A DNA stretch of 64,000 nt from assembly GCA_963971305.1 (NCBI GenBank), contig OZ020307.1, positions 58,711,702 to 58,775,701 on the forward strand, written 5' to 3'. This document shows positions 38,731-51,849 of this stretch, one piece after another. Numbering within the stretch: the stretch's first letter is position 1; every line of letters begins with the position of its first letter. The notes beneath the pieces are model-generated. The model was not told the DNA's origin and made no database searches. It saw nothing but the letters and a program-made list of their open reading frames with translations. A program made the translations under genes and the position numbers. The stretch comes from Arcuatula senhousia (lineage: Eukaryota > Mollusca > Bivalvia > Mytilida > Mytilidae).

Positions 38731-38924
38731 TCAGTTACACTACACATACCTACCCAGGCAAGAGTTTAGATCCGGGGTTACGCGGGTTTCCTCCCCCATA
38801 AATTCTCCTTCGAAAATTGAGTAGATTTTCGGCAAAACTCGACTTGAACCCTTCCAACTTCAAGCCCCATTTAAAAATGGTCAATCGAGTTAAACCAAAA
38901 TACAATAAAGTTCCAGACAATAAA

Positions 38925-39260
38925 GTTGGAATCAAATTTTGACCAAGATCAACTTATGTCTGGGGTAGGAAGAACCTTTAGGTGTGACAATTTTGAAATT
39001 TTAATGGACAATTTCATAGCTTTGACGGGATCTTCAAAACAAAATTGTTGATGCCGGAGCGGGCTAACCTCGGGGAATAAAAACTTCTCCAGCAGTGCTT
39101 ACCATCACGAATATTAGAAATCATAATACATAAATACAGCCAATAACTTATGAAAATGGTTCGACATACGTTACTCGAGAGCTTTATATAATTTTTATGA
39201 GAATTTAAAGCATTTTTTTTTGCAGGATAGTCATGTCCATGTGACATAAAAACCATGCGA
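38925..39260 (+). repeat. Dispersed repeat, second copy of 190-430
   Basis: This carries the same GCCGGAGCGGGCTAACCTCG core and CTCCAGCAGTGCT block, followed by a more diverged tail. Confidence 0.65.
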
Positions 39261-39379
39261 AAAAATTGTCGTTTTAATTTCGTGCATCTCTAGATAGGTT
39301 TTAGTGTAATTTGCATGCTCTTCACCTGTGGCACGCCATACAATTATTTTTTATACGACAGCAAAAAAATTGCGGACGT

Positions 39380-40560
39380 ATTATGGTATGATGCTGTCGT
39401 CGTCGTCATTGTCGTTGTCTTTTAATTTTTTAGTGTTTCCACGATAACTTTAATTCTAGTTATCTCATTGCTATGAAATTTGACAATAATGTTCCTTAAC
39501 ATGAAAGGATGAATGGGATTGATTTTGGGGTTCCCCCAGTTTTTCGTTTAGAAATTAGGAGCCAAAAATGCTACTTTTATGTTTGTTGCCACGATAACTT
39601 AAGTTCTAGTTATCCGATTGTTTTGTTATTTGGCAATAATGTTCCTTACCAGAAAAACCATAAAAGGATGAATGGGATTGATTGTTGGTGTCCCCTCTTT
39701 TTTGTTTCGAAATTAGGGACCCAAAAGAGGTAAAAAAAATCAAATAGTTTATTTGTTTCCACCATAACTTTGGTCCTAGTTGGCCTTTTGCTGTTAAATT
39801 TGTCAAGAATGCTTCTTACAATAAAAGAATGAACCTGATGAATTCTCGCGCCCCTTTTTCCCTGTTATGTAATTAGGGGCCAAAATTGAAGCCTTTCTAT
39901 TTGTGGTCCAATTCTAATTTTCTTTTTTGCATGTTTGTTCTTGTCAAATAGCAGATGCAAAATTGAGAATTAATTTTTGCGATCCAATCCCTTTTTCCCC
40001 ATGTTACGTAATTAGGGACCAAAAGGGGCCAAAATTGAAGATCTGATTTTGAATTTTTTTTGCAAGTTTGTTCTTGTCAAATAGCGGATACTAAATTGAG
40101 AATAATTTTTTGCAACCCCCCTTTTCCCCTTATTACGTAAGTAGGGGCAAAATTTAGACTTTTTTTTCTCGTTTAGCAGTTACTGTTTTCAAGAAGTTAG
40201 GGGTCAAAGGGGTCAAAAACATCAATAATAATAGATTAAGATATCTACAACGTGTTGCGGTCGTATCATGCTTCGTTCGTCGAAGCTTTTTATTTTTTTC
40301 TGTGGCCTTATAGAGGGTGCAGATAGGTTTAAAGAATAAAGAATAATGGTAAAAATAATAATAACAGATAAAGAATAAAGGCCCCCAAATATGAAGAATA
40401 TAGAGAATAATCCTTAAAGTATGAATATTAATGTGAAAAATGGGAAAAAAAATAAGGAAAAGATAATAAAGGACAAATAAATACAAGGAATAAGGAGTTG
40501 AGGACATCCCCACCCATGCCATCCTTGTACTGGGAGTTCTTACCGTGATCACACCTTCAG
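39380..40560. repeat. Degenerate tandem repeat element (about 160-bp units)
   Basis: Three units begin with a CCACGATAACTTTA-like phrase (near 39437, 39589 and 39760). They contain AATGTTCCTTA and GAATG(A/G)G blocks and end AATTAGG(G)(A/G)CCAAAA. Shorter units repeat the AATTAGGGGCCAAAATTGAA ending to about 40160. A (GTC)n-like start (39400) and an A+T-rich tail with AAAGAATAA repeats (40330-40500) flank it. It is probably a non-autonomous bivalve mobile element. Confidence 0.6.
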
Positions 40561-40569
40561 TAACCTTTA

Positions 40570-41570
40570 CGTTTTGTATTTAAGTACAAAAAAATGTTTA
40601 CTACTTGGGAACTTGAAATAAATTTGCAGCATTTTGACTGTTTATGCGAATAACACCTATTTACAAGATGTCATAATGAAACTTGTGGATTTTTTTTTTC
40701 ATCAAAAATAACTTTCAGAGATAATTATCTGAAAAGTATATTTTATGAGATAAAAAGGACAATAAAAAAGAAAATAAATATATGAAGATCCATTTCTTTT
40801 CATATTAAAAAATAGAATATGGTTATACTCCAGTCAATTTAATAGAAAAATCTAACAATACTATACTTTATCTTTTTATTTTTCAATTTTTATTTCTAAA
40901 TAAAATATTTTTGTGTGTGTGAAACAGGTTAATATGTTTTTTTATTTCCTATAGATTTTACAGACGAAACACCTACTAAGTTTAATCAAGGCACTGTCCT
41001 GTCTCTTATTTATTTTATTTTATTATTTATTCATTTATTTTTGCATCTTGCTTTTTTATTTCAAATTTCACTATTCAAATGGTTGCTCCCTTACAGGGAG
41101 GAGACGTTTGATACAATTATTTTAAAATAGATTAATAGAAGTATTCTAATAAAAACTTACAACTGAAATTCAGAAGAAAAAAAACCCCATAAAATTAGAC
41201 AAGCAAGTGTGCCATTCCAGAAATTCATTCGAAATGTTCATATTATTTTTAATTTCATATGTGTATCTAAAAACTGCCAAAGGCCATTACAATTAAACTT
41301 TATCTTCAATCATTGAAAAGCATATATATTTTGGTGCCTAACTTTTTCAAGTTGTATACTTTTACCACTTAAAATAGTGTTAAAATAGTGTCCGAGGAAG
41401 AGGCAACAATATTGCTGAAACAAGGCAAATATGAAAATTCTCGTTGTTTTAATGATGTATCTGTTGTGTACTTTTATCGGCTCATGCAACTCACAAAAAG
41501 TTCTTAGCATTCCACTACTACTACAATATTTTTTGTGGAACGGTGATTAAAATATCCTAATTTTAACAAA
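40570..41570. other. A+T-rich DNA, nothing recognised
   Basis: There are poly-A/T tracts and TTTAT repeats near 41010-41050 and no credible frame on either strand. Confidence 0.5.
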
Positions 41571-41639
41571 AAGGCGAAATTGTATATGGATGATACCTAT
41601 ACTGAGACTATTGTGTCTCACAACTATGTTGTGTTCTAT

Positions 41640-41975
41640 GGTCATTACCGGATCCTAAGATCGCAATGGAAGACGGAGGTTTGGCGCCATAAAACCTGGT
41701 TTAAAACACCATTTCGTTTGAAATGCCTGTACCAATTCAGGACCATTGCGATCCACCAATTCTCCGGTATGACTGATTCGTTTTTGTCATTTTCTCTGGT
41801 CTGTAAGATTGATCATTCAAGTTCGGTAGTTTTGTTATTACCTTTATTATGGTGATCTCCATAACTATAAATTTGTTTTGCCTTTTCTCTTGAGACATTG
41901 AGATTGATCCTCCAAGCTCGGTAATTTTGTTCTTGTCTTTATTATATATTTACTATTACCACCCTGCTTACATGG
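41640..41975 (+). repeat. Dispersed repeat family R1, copy 2
   Basis: This has the same blocks as 29805-29955 and 57290-57495. The last 100 bp repeat the TTGAGATTGATCCTCCAA segment a second time (41895-41920), so the copy is partly duplicated. Confidence 0.65.
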
Positions 41976-42764
41976 ACTCTTGTTTCGGATTAGAGATATA
42001 GTTGGAAAGAAAGCAAAGACATACCAATGGGGCATTCGAATTTAAAAAAAAAAAACACTTAATAGTATTTTTAACTTGTAAAACTAAATCTAAATAAAAA
42101 CAATGCAAAATTCATTTCCTTGGTAAAAATATGCAGATTTCCTACTTAAACTTACAGTATTATATCACATATGACTTCATGGACATCAGTGGTTTCAATT
42201 CTAATTCGTTGAAAACTGAAAACAAATAGCAAAGCTTATGAAAATAAATGATTTTTAAGAAAATTCAAATAAAAACTTCGCTGCTCTTTCCTTTAGTTAC
42301 AGATATTAATCTGAAAATGTTTTAGGCTCTAAATGTTAAATAGCAATGCTAACTTAACCTTTTATTATTTCATATCTTATATCTCCGCCCAATACAAGTT
42401 ATGCAAGACAAATAATATATATAGTCTCTCAGATGAGGGCATAATCTTACAGTTTATATACTAGTACATGTATTATCTTCCTTTGCTCGATTTAATCTTA
42501 TCCTTAGTTAACGATTTATTGGCAAGGCGACGGGGTGTTTGCAACAGGAAGGGACTGCTTACCCTTCCGGAGCACATTGATCCACTTTGATTTTGTGGAC
42601 GTTACGTTGCCGATTGCTCGTTAGTTATAACTTGGTTTTTTCCGTGTCGTTATTTTTCCTTCAGTCTCCAAGTTTAGTTGGCGTTTTTGTGGACGTTTTG
42701 AGATTCAAACTAGTTTTAATTCACAGACATAGAAGTTTATTTAAAAACAAATGGCGTAGCCTAA

Positions 42765-43047
42765 GGCACGGACCATTTGATTTTCTGGGGGGGGGCCTGG
42801 GATTTTTTTGAAAAAAATTTCCCGGCCCTGATTTTTGTAAAAAAAAATAATCTGGCCAGCACCTAGGTTGAAAAAAATAATCTGGTCTCAATCTTGCCAA
42901 TTGAAAAAAAAATAATCTTGCCAACAAAATTTCCTTGCCTAATATGTGTGTGAAAAAAATAATCTGGCCCGCAAAGCGGGCGAAAAAAAATTTCCCGGCT
43001 CAAGGTAAAATCCCAGGCCACCCCCAGAAAATCAAATGGTCCGTGCC
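42765..43047. mobile_element. MITE with PIF/Harbinger-like ends
   Basis: The 283-bp element starts GGCACGGACCATTTGATTTT and ends with its inverse, so the arms are about 25 bp. It is flanked by TAA on both sides (42762-42764, 43048-43050). A 3-bp TAA/TTA duplication with GG-starting ends is characteristic of PIF/Harbinger MITEs. The interior has repeated AAAAATAATCTGG phrases. Confidence 0.75.
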
Positions 43048-43146
43048 TAACTCCGGTAGTTATTTCAGTTTTATGTATTAATTTTTCTTTCTGTTATCTA
43101 TCGATTTGTGTTAAGAATTATTCATAGAAAAATGAAAATAAATAAA

Positions 43147-44092
43147 ACAAGAGTTAACACTAAAGTATGTCTCGCCTGCCGGCACCATCAGAAACAATTA
43201 TTCTTTCTTACTTCTACTATATTTTGAATTTACATGGATTTTCAGTTCCTGAGATCAAAAGATGTTTATAGAACTTAAACATTGCAAATATACGCAATAA
43301 AAATAATCAAAGTCACTCAACCGGAAAATCAAGGTCAAGGTCAAAAGATGGGGATGCAACTGTGCTAAGCTACTACTGGGGCATATGTATACCAAGTTTT
43401 ATCAACCTAGGACCTATAGTTCTTGAGATATGGATGTGCTCGCAAAACTTTTCAATTGCTATTATATGTATTGAAAATTGTCAAAGTCACTCAACCAAAA
43501 AATCAAGGTCAAGGTCAAAAGATGGGGATGCAACTGTGGTAAGCTGCTACTGGGGCATATGCATACCAAGTTTCATCAACCTAGGATCTATAGTTCTTGA
43601 GATATGGAGGTGCTCGCAAAACTTTTCCATTGCTATTATATGTATTGAAAATTGTCAAAGTCACTCAACCGGAAAATCAAGGTCAATGTCAAAAGATGGG
43701 GATGCAACTGAGCTAAGCTACTACTGGGGCATATGCATACCAAGTTTCATCAACCTAGGACCTATAGTTCTTGAGATATGGAGGTGCTCGCAAAACTTTT
43801 TCATTGCTATTATATGTATTGAAAATTGTCAAAGTCATTCAACCGGAAAATCAAGGTCAAGGTCAAAAGATGGGGATGCAACTGTGCTAAGCTACTACTG
43901 GGGCATATGCATACCAAGTTTCATCAACCCAGGACCTATAGTTCTTGAGATATGGAGGTGCTCATAAAACTTTTCCAAAAAGTTAACGCCGCCGTCGCCG
44001 CCGTCGTCGCCGCCGCCGCCGCCGCCGTCGCCGCCGCCGCCGGTAAAGTAACACCTATGTCCCGCTCTGCTTCGCAGGCGAGACAAAAACTA
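43147..44092 (+). mobile_element. Tandem-core element, 174-bp units, copy 1
   Basis: It begins ACAAGAGTTAACACTAAAGT and GTCTCGCCTG and ends CAGGCGAGAC, giving short inverted ends. The core has four 174-bp units (58 codons each, so one frame stays open and mimics a 201-aa protein). A GCC/GTC-rich stretch (43987-44042) precedes the end. A second copy is at 55335-56743. Confidence 0.8.
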
Positions 44093-44599
44093 CATTGGCT
44101 GTTTTAGTTTTTAACTTAATTCTGAGGTCAGGTGGAAAACAATGAAACGATGATAGCGGCCAGCAATAATCTTAATAAATTGGGGGGGGGGGGGATCGGG
44201 GCTTCTTGAAAACATTATCTCGCCTCCTTACTCAAAATAAATTTATAACAAATACAAAGTTATAGATGTCTTTATACTATTTTGTGCACAAGGTTTATAA
44301 TAGCTACTGAAAAGACACAGTTATCACAATTAACAATGAAGTCTAAAGCGATACTATCTCAAACAGACATTATAAAGGTTGTTTCTTTTTGTTTAAATTT
44401 AAGGACATTAGGTACTTTAAGAGGAAGAATATTACTGTGCATAATATGTGTACTTTATAGCTGAAAAGGATGAATTAGAAGGTTGTAACGTTTTGCATAT
44501 AACCATTGTGTTTGCTTGGTAAAGACATGTTATCATAAATGGTGGAACAACCCAGGTTTTATGATACCAAACATACTTTATATTATATAGCTTTAGTTG

Positions 44600-45290
44600 T
44601 ACAAGCTGTGTACTTTATTGGTAGCAAGAGGATTCCAGGAGCCTGAATCGTTCCTTAAGCTATAAGGGTCTTCTCTATGAGTTTTTACCCCTATAAGGGG
44701 TCATCTGACAACTTTGATCTAATAAAGATTTTTATAGATATTAATAAGCTGAAGGTTTAAGCAGGCAACAGCTTTTCTTTATCTGCAATAGTTTTCATTC
44801 TATAGGACCAAAACATGAAAAAACGCTATGTTTTTGGCCATTAAAAGGCTATAACCAAAGTAAGAAGTCATATGACATCTTCCACCCAATAGAGACGTAT
44901 GTAGAGCTCAATGAGCCGTAGGTTTAATCAAGTAACATCTTTTCTCTATCTGCAATAGTTTTCATTCTATTCAGCAAACACATGAAAAAGTGCTTATTTG
45001 TTAGGGCCATGACCCCTATAATGCGTCATCTTACAGCTTCGACCCAATGAAGACTGTTGTAGAGCTTTTGATGCTGAAGAAGGAAGATTGTATAAAATTT
45101 TCTCTATCTTTTATACTTTTTGATTTAAAAGCAAAAACAGTGATCTAACCCCCACCCCTGGTCTATTTTAGCAACGGCGGCTATGTTTTTGGCGGATCAC
45201 AACTTGAAACACAACTGTTGTGCAAGGACAATCTAAGAACGTTCATACCATGTTTCACTTTATTCTGTTCAGAAGTTTCTCAGAAGAAGA
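44600..45290 (-). repeat. Diverged 155-bp-family element, inverted copy
   Basis: TATCTGCAATAGTTTTCATT recurs with about 155-bp spacing here (44780, 44948) and is the reverse complement of the AATGAAAACTATTGCAGATA phrase of the array at 54070-55330. The end AGGATTCCAGGAGCCTGAAT corresponds, inverted, to AGGCTCCTGGGAGCCTC near 56850. Confidence 0.7.
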
Positions 45291-45299
45291 TTTTGAAAA

Positions 45300-46090
45300 A
45301 AAAAACTAGAAAGTGTGTCTATGAGCCATAGAATGACCCTCCCGTTCTTGAAATATCATTGACCCTCATGGTGTATTACCTGGGATATGGACCTTTACCA
45401 AGAAATTGATCAAAATTGTTCATGTGTAAAATATAGGTCGCTGTGAACTTATTTCTGGTGGGTGGTGCCATGTTACCAAGACTTATCGAGTAGTGAAATA
45501 TCATTGACCCCTAACATCTAGTGTCCAAGTTATGGACCTTAACCAAGAACTTAACCGAAGTCGTTCATGCATAAAATATAGATCACAGTGACCTAATTTT
45601 TATTGGGTGGTGTCATGTTACCCAAGACACACCTTAGTGGTGAAATACCATTGGCCATCAACATGTAGTATCTGAGATATGGACCTTAACCAAGAACTTA
45701 ACCAAAGTCATTCATGCGTAAAATATAGGTCACAGTGACCTAATTTCTAGTGGGTGGTGTCACCTTATACCTAAGACACATCTAGTAGTGAAATAGCATT
45801 GACCCCCAACATCTAGTATCCAAGTTATGGACCTTAACCAAGAACTTAACAGAAGTCGTTCATGCATAAAATATAGGTCACAGTGACCTTATTTCTAGCG
45901 GGTGGTGTAGCCCTACCCAAGACCCATCTGGTGGTGAAATATCATTGACCCCCAACATCTAGTATCCGAGTAATGGACCTTAACCAAGAACTTAACCAAA
46001 GTGTTACGGACGGACGTACGGACGGACAAGGGTAAAACTATATGGTCGATCCACATACGTGGTCGGGCCATAAAAATAACAGACGGACAG
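45300..46090 (+). mobile_element. Pearl-like element, 146-bp units, copy 1
   Basis: About five units carry GGACCTTAACCAAGAACTTA and AAAATATAGGTCACAGTGAC. The array ends in an (ACGG)n tract (46004-46025) and TCCACATACGTGG. Bivalve 'pearl' elements combine ~150-bp tandem cores with ACGG microsatellites (established), so I assign it there provisionally. Confidence 0.65.
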
Positions 46091-46099
46091 ACGACGACG

Positions 46100-49000
46100 G
46101 ATTCCGAGTGATGGGTATAATTCACATGGACCTTCTGTCTAGGAGAGCTAAAAAGGGGCAGCAATATTACAATACGGGATGTCAAGTTTGGAGTAAAGCC
46201 ATAGTTTTGCCTGGTAAAAAAGAAATAGTGGGAGAACCCATTTTTATGGCACAATATACTGTCCTTGTATTGTAATTTTACGATCTGACATTGGTTTAAC
46301 AGTACAACGACATTGTGAACACACCCGGAAAGCTTTCCTGGAGGAGTTCACGAGAGAGAAAAAAACTTACTTGAATTTAATAAGTATCTAAACTTTACGT
46401 ATCTGGAATATGTTTCGTCCGGTTAAGAAAAATTAAACAAGTTCGAACAATGTTTTGTATTCGGTTTTCTTATTTTGTGATTTAAATTATATTTTGTACG
46501 TGAGTTCACCTTACTAGGGGTGGTGAAGTAAAGTAATCATTCAAGTACGCAAAGTCACACAAAAATATTTAAAAAAAATAATCAACTCTGCTTAAAATTT
46601 TCTATTGGCTTTTGGGGCAAACATTAAGAGTGTGTCTTGTACGCGTTTCTTTTATTGAAGATTTTATGGGAAATGTCAGTTTATGATTTATAATGATTAC
46701 CAAGTGAAAAGTCCGAACTCACTTCTAACCGTATAATAATTTACCTCATTTTGGCGCACATGGACCAGGGTACGTGGAGGGAGGAACAGACCTTTTTACT
46801 TAAGTATAGCAAACTCAAATAAAAATGTCCAACTTGAAACATATGAGCAGTGGTTGGCACTGTCCTATAAAATAAGCATCTCCATCTGATATGGAGCACA
46901 TCGCCATCTTAGATTTTCCAAACTTCTCGGCTTTCCTGAAAAAAAAAACCAAAAAAAAACCATACAATTCCGAAATCGAAAAAACAAAACAAAACAAGGT
47001 GATGTGCGTTCCATTAATTTATACAGAACATGACAAATCATCATGTAAAAGTAGTGCAAGAAAGGTGACGTTTAACAATCTAAAGCTTCAACGAGGTAAA
47101 GAAAATTCAAATGGCCCAGAAGAAGCAGAAAAAGTAATGTAATTACATACCAGAGAGACTGAAGCTCTCAATCAGACTCTGACTTGGTGCAGGGTTAGCC
47201 AGGTTAATATCTCTTTCCATTGCGATCTTATGGTTACTACAGAACCATGTTGTAAGCACTGTAGGGGCTCCCGCAGGGTACCCCCCTCAGGGCGCAAGGT
47301 CGCTTTTATAAGGCATACCCCCGGTATTTTGGCGGAGGTCGCAGGTTGTTTTTTGGTATAGGTCGATTTTATGAAGTGTAGGTCGGAAGTCGCCCTTAAA
47401 AAGCCCTCAGGTCGCAGGTCGTTTTTAACCATTATATTTCGGGGGGGGGGGGGTATGGATAAAAAGGGTGCAAAAATGGGAAAGGGGCAGGACAATGCTT
47501 TGACTTTTAAAAAAAGTAGGATGGTGTCTTTGGTTGTAAAATTCTTGGAAAGTATAAACATACAATAAGTTGTTGAAATTTATGCTGTATTAAAAAAAAA
47601 TGAGGCAGTACGAACCAAATATCAATAGCCCCAATAAAATATAAGATGATTTTCTCCTTATGGTTGAAATTTAAGAAGTTTCATACGTATAGACATTGAT
47701 CCAAAAGCCGATGACAACGTTGTCGGAACTAAAAATCAGTACAATAATGTACCTGTTTTCCGTTACTCTCTTAATAAGAAAAAATATAGTTTGAAATTTA
47801 AGATAATCTTTTTTATTGAATATTTATTGTACAGAGATCAGCGAGATTTAAATTGAAGATACAAGTTCAAGAACTGAATCCGTGGTTCCACCTCAGATTT
47901 TAGTCTAAATTGAAGGAGTCCACCTGAAGATGAAGTATTGTCTTTGACAGAGACCCTCGACAAGTTATGCTCGTTTGTAAATAATGGTGAGCCAATCCAG
48001 GAACTGTTTAATCTGCAGGAGTACATGAGCTCATTTTCGATTGACGTACAGCCAGTTACAAGCGTTGCTAAAATTGATTTGATTGACATTGCTTTTGGCA
48101 AATTGAGATATGGAGGTATTTACAATCCGAACATAGTGAATATAATGTAATTGTATTGTTTTAAAATATGTGTTTTTGTGTGTGTCTTTTTCTCTATCTT
48201 TGTGTTTCTAGTCTACTGTTGTAATATTGCATATGCCCAATAAGGGTTTTCTTGATCAATAAATTGTTCTTGTTCTTGTTCAGTAATTTGTTTAAACGAA
48301 CACCAACGCATGGAAATGGAGATACGGGGCTGAAAATATTATCCTGTTTGACAGACAAATTTTGTGGTTTACAGTTCAAACAATAAAAGAATGAATTGTC
48401 AAAATGCTTTAAAATTAAACAAGAATTCATGCGTGGGACAAAAAATATATAAAAATGCGTTGGATAAAAACCGCAAATTATAAATTCTGGGGCGTGGGAT
48501 AATTCCTCGTCAAGGCTATTTATTACACAGGAAATACATACTAAAGTGTATGGTAGACTGGCCAGTGTCTTGAAATATCAACTAAGAATAAAAAGTTTGT
48601 CCCTTTACACATGATACACAAATAAGATCAGATTTTTCATCAGTCAAAGTCTATTCCCCCTTCTTCTTTACTACTGCGTAGGAAAACAATGGGGAAGCGA
48701 AATAGTCACAAGAGTCCGGAATGGATCCAGACATTTTTAAAATGGATGGCTAAGTCTTAAGTCCATCTGACAAGAAAGGAAGATCGAGACGAATTTTGCC
48801 GAAAATCTACACGAAAATAACAAGATAACAAAATTTTCAAAAGGAAAGACTTTTAGAGTGTTGGATCCCGGACCCCCGAAAGTGAGATTAGATTGCATCA
48901 TACTTATAGCTTTTCTTGAAGTTCTATGATTTATGCATAGGAGAGTTTATGCACGAATTTCTTTTTATGCAAAACTATAGTATTATAAGAGCCCGACCAT

Positions 49001-50450
49001 TTGTCGTGAAAAGGATCAATGTTTTTTTTCTTGAAACTATGTATAAAAATAAATTGACGCAAATGACAATTTTCCTTCAAAAAATATTTTCTCCACTGCT
49101 TCTGCCAAAATATTTTTCTTCTCTTTCCACTACCAAGAAAACTTATTTTTTTTTATCGCTGCTTCAAACTTCTTTTTTCAGAAATCAAATTTTAAAAAAA
49201 ATAAGCACCCCCTCCCTTAAGTTAAATGATCGGCCTCCAAAATTTTTACAAACCTTAATTAAAACTGTAACAATAAGATAGCTTACATTTCTCATGGCTT
49301 TATTTGTTGGTACATAATGGCAGCGTTGTTTACAGCTCTTCAATCCAGCTCCGATTATTGGTAGGTTGGTCAGTATATATACAGGTTATGAAATGATTTG
49401 CAAACTTGAAATTAATGTATATACATTTACAATAAAAAAAAATTGATGAGTGAGACATATTGAAATAATTGTTACTCGTGAGATTCCTGACTGAAAAAGT
49501 GCCGTTATTGGAAATATTTCCCGTTTTAGTCACAAGAGAAAAGAAACAAATTCTATATGGCTTTGTGCAGTAAATTGTGTGAATTGAAACTATTAGTAGC
49601 CTATCTAAAAGAGGCTAAGAATGGCCAGTTCCAACGACATTCAAAGGCCGGTTCTCTAGAAGGGTAAGCAGCTTCTGCTTGCTGCAAAAAAGTCGTCGCG
49701 ATGCTGATGACCCATTGAAAAGCCTGTAAGTTATAACGGACGCCAAGTGATGGCAATAGCTCACGGTGAGCTAAAAAAAGTCTAATATCTATCTTATTTT
49801 ACTAGTGTAACCGTGAACCTTAATAGCTGTTTCTTCCTGTTTTTTTTCTCTTGGTGTCTACTGGTTTTGATTTTGCCTTTTCAGACTTTTGAAATTGAAT
49901 GCTCCATTAGTACAAACCATTGCAGTCTTTTATTATTTACTTTGCGGGTATGCCTTGTTTTGTCTTATATTTTGCAAAATTGAATCGATCATCTCAGTTC
50001 GGCATTCAAGATACTCCATTTATTACGCAATTTATGTGGTGCTCTATTAAGAAAACCATCATACAGACCCATGGATAACGGTCAATAACGAATCAGTTGG
50101 CAACTGGTAAACTACATAATCTGGAGAGGGCTACACAATCGTCATAGACTTTGAAAACTGTCTGGGAACCTAGAGTTTCAATTTCGAGACGAAAATCAAA
50201 CTTAGGAAATCTGTTGTTTCATCAATATCAAAATCCAGAGATATACGAGATATAAACAACGAATCACGAAATGATTAAAACGGAAGTAACATATGTCAAG
50301 TCGACGGTCCTGTTAGGGTGTCAAAAGTCTGGTCCAAAAGGGCAACGACAAAACCAGTCAAGGTGGACGAAAACCGCACAAAAAAACACAAAACAAAATC
50401 AACCGAACAGAAATCAACAACGCGAACTCAAGTCGTAACGAGAGTTCGAA
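46100..50450. other. Repeat-rich A+T DNA, no host gene seen
   Basis: It contains GTCGCAGGTCG-type short repeats with a poly-G run (47250-47455). A LINE-like 3' tail lies at 48225-48285 (AATAAATTGTTCTTGTTCTTG). A MITE-like foldback spans 48990-49240 (GCCCGACCATTT...AAATGATCGGC). A GACGCCAAGTGATGGCAATA repeat end lies at 49740. A 70-codon open stretch at 47938-48150 lies just before the LINE-like tail and is probably its remnant. Confidence 0.5.
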
Positions 50451-50464
50451 CCGCACGAAAAACA

Positions 50465-51840
50465 CAAAACATAAATAACTAGACAATGTGTCTATGAGCC
50501 ACAGGATGGCCCTCCCGTTCTTGAAATATCATTGACCCTCAATGTGTATTACCTGGTATATGGACCTTTGCCAAGAAATTGATCAAAAGAGTTCATGTGT
50601 AAAATATAGGTCGCTGTGACCTTATTTCTGGTAGGTGGTGCCATGTTACCAAGACTCATCGAGTAGTGAAATATTATTGACCCCTAACATGTAGTATTCA
50701 AGATATGGACCTTAACCAAGAACTTAACCAAAGTCATTCACGCGTAAAATATAGGTCACAGTGACCTATTTTCTAGTGGATGGTGTCACCTTACCCATGA
50801 CACATCTAGTGGTGAAATATCATTGACCCCCAACATCTAGTATCCAAGTTATGGACCTTAACCAAGAACTTAACCGAAGTCGTTCATGCATAAAATATAG
50901 ATCACAGTGACCTAATTTTTATTGGGTGGTGTCATGTTACCCGAGACAAATCTAGTGGTGAAATATCATTGACCATCAACATGTAGTATCTGAGATATGG
51001 ACCTTAACCAAGAACTTAACCAAAGTCATTCATGCGTAAAATATAGGTCACAGTGACCTAATTTCTAGTGGGTGGTGTAATCTTACCTAAGACACATCTA
51101 GTAATGAAATATCATTGACCCCCAACATCAAGTATTTAAGTTATGGACCTTAACCAAGAACTTAACCGAAGTCGTTCATGCATAAAATATAGGTCACAGT
51201 GACCTAATTTCTAGTGGGTGGTGTCACCTTACCTAAGACACATCTAGTAATGAAATATCATTGACCCCAACATCAAGTATCCAAGTTATGGACCTTAACC
51301 AAGAACTTAACCGAAGTCGTTCATGCATAAAATATAGGTCACAGTGACCTAATTTCCAGTGGGTGGTGTAGCCCTACCCAAGACCCATCTGGTGGTGAAA
51401 TATCATTGACCCCCAACATCTAATATCCGAGTAATGGACCTTAACCAAGAACTTAACCAAAGTCATTCATGCGTAAAATATAGGTCACAGTGATCTCATT
51501 TCTAGTGGGTGGTGTCACCTTACCTAAGACACATCTAGTAATGAAATATCATTCACCCCCAACATCTAGTATCCAAGTTATGGACCTTAACCAAGAACTT
51601 AACCGAAGTCGTTCATGCATAAAATATAGGTCACAGTGACCTAATTTCTAGTGGGTGGTGTAGGCCTACCCAAGACCCATCTGGTGGTGAAATATCATTG
51701 ACCCCCAACATCTAGTATCCGAGTAATGGACCTTAACCAATAACTTTACCAAAGTGTTACGGACGGGCGTACGGACGGACGGACGGACAAGGGTAAAACT
51801 ATATGTCCGATCCACATACGTGGTCGTGCCATAAAAAACA
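50465..51840 (+). mobile_element. Pearl-like element, 146-bp units, copy 2
   Basis: About nine units of the same family as 45300-46090, at 145-146-bp spacing (for example CATGC at 50885, 51031, 51177, 51322). The right end has the same (ACGG)n tract (51767-51788) and CCACATACGTGG end. The larger copy number shows active unit gain or loss. Confidence 0.7.
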
Positions 51841-51849
51841 AAACCAACA

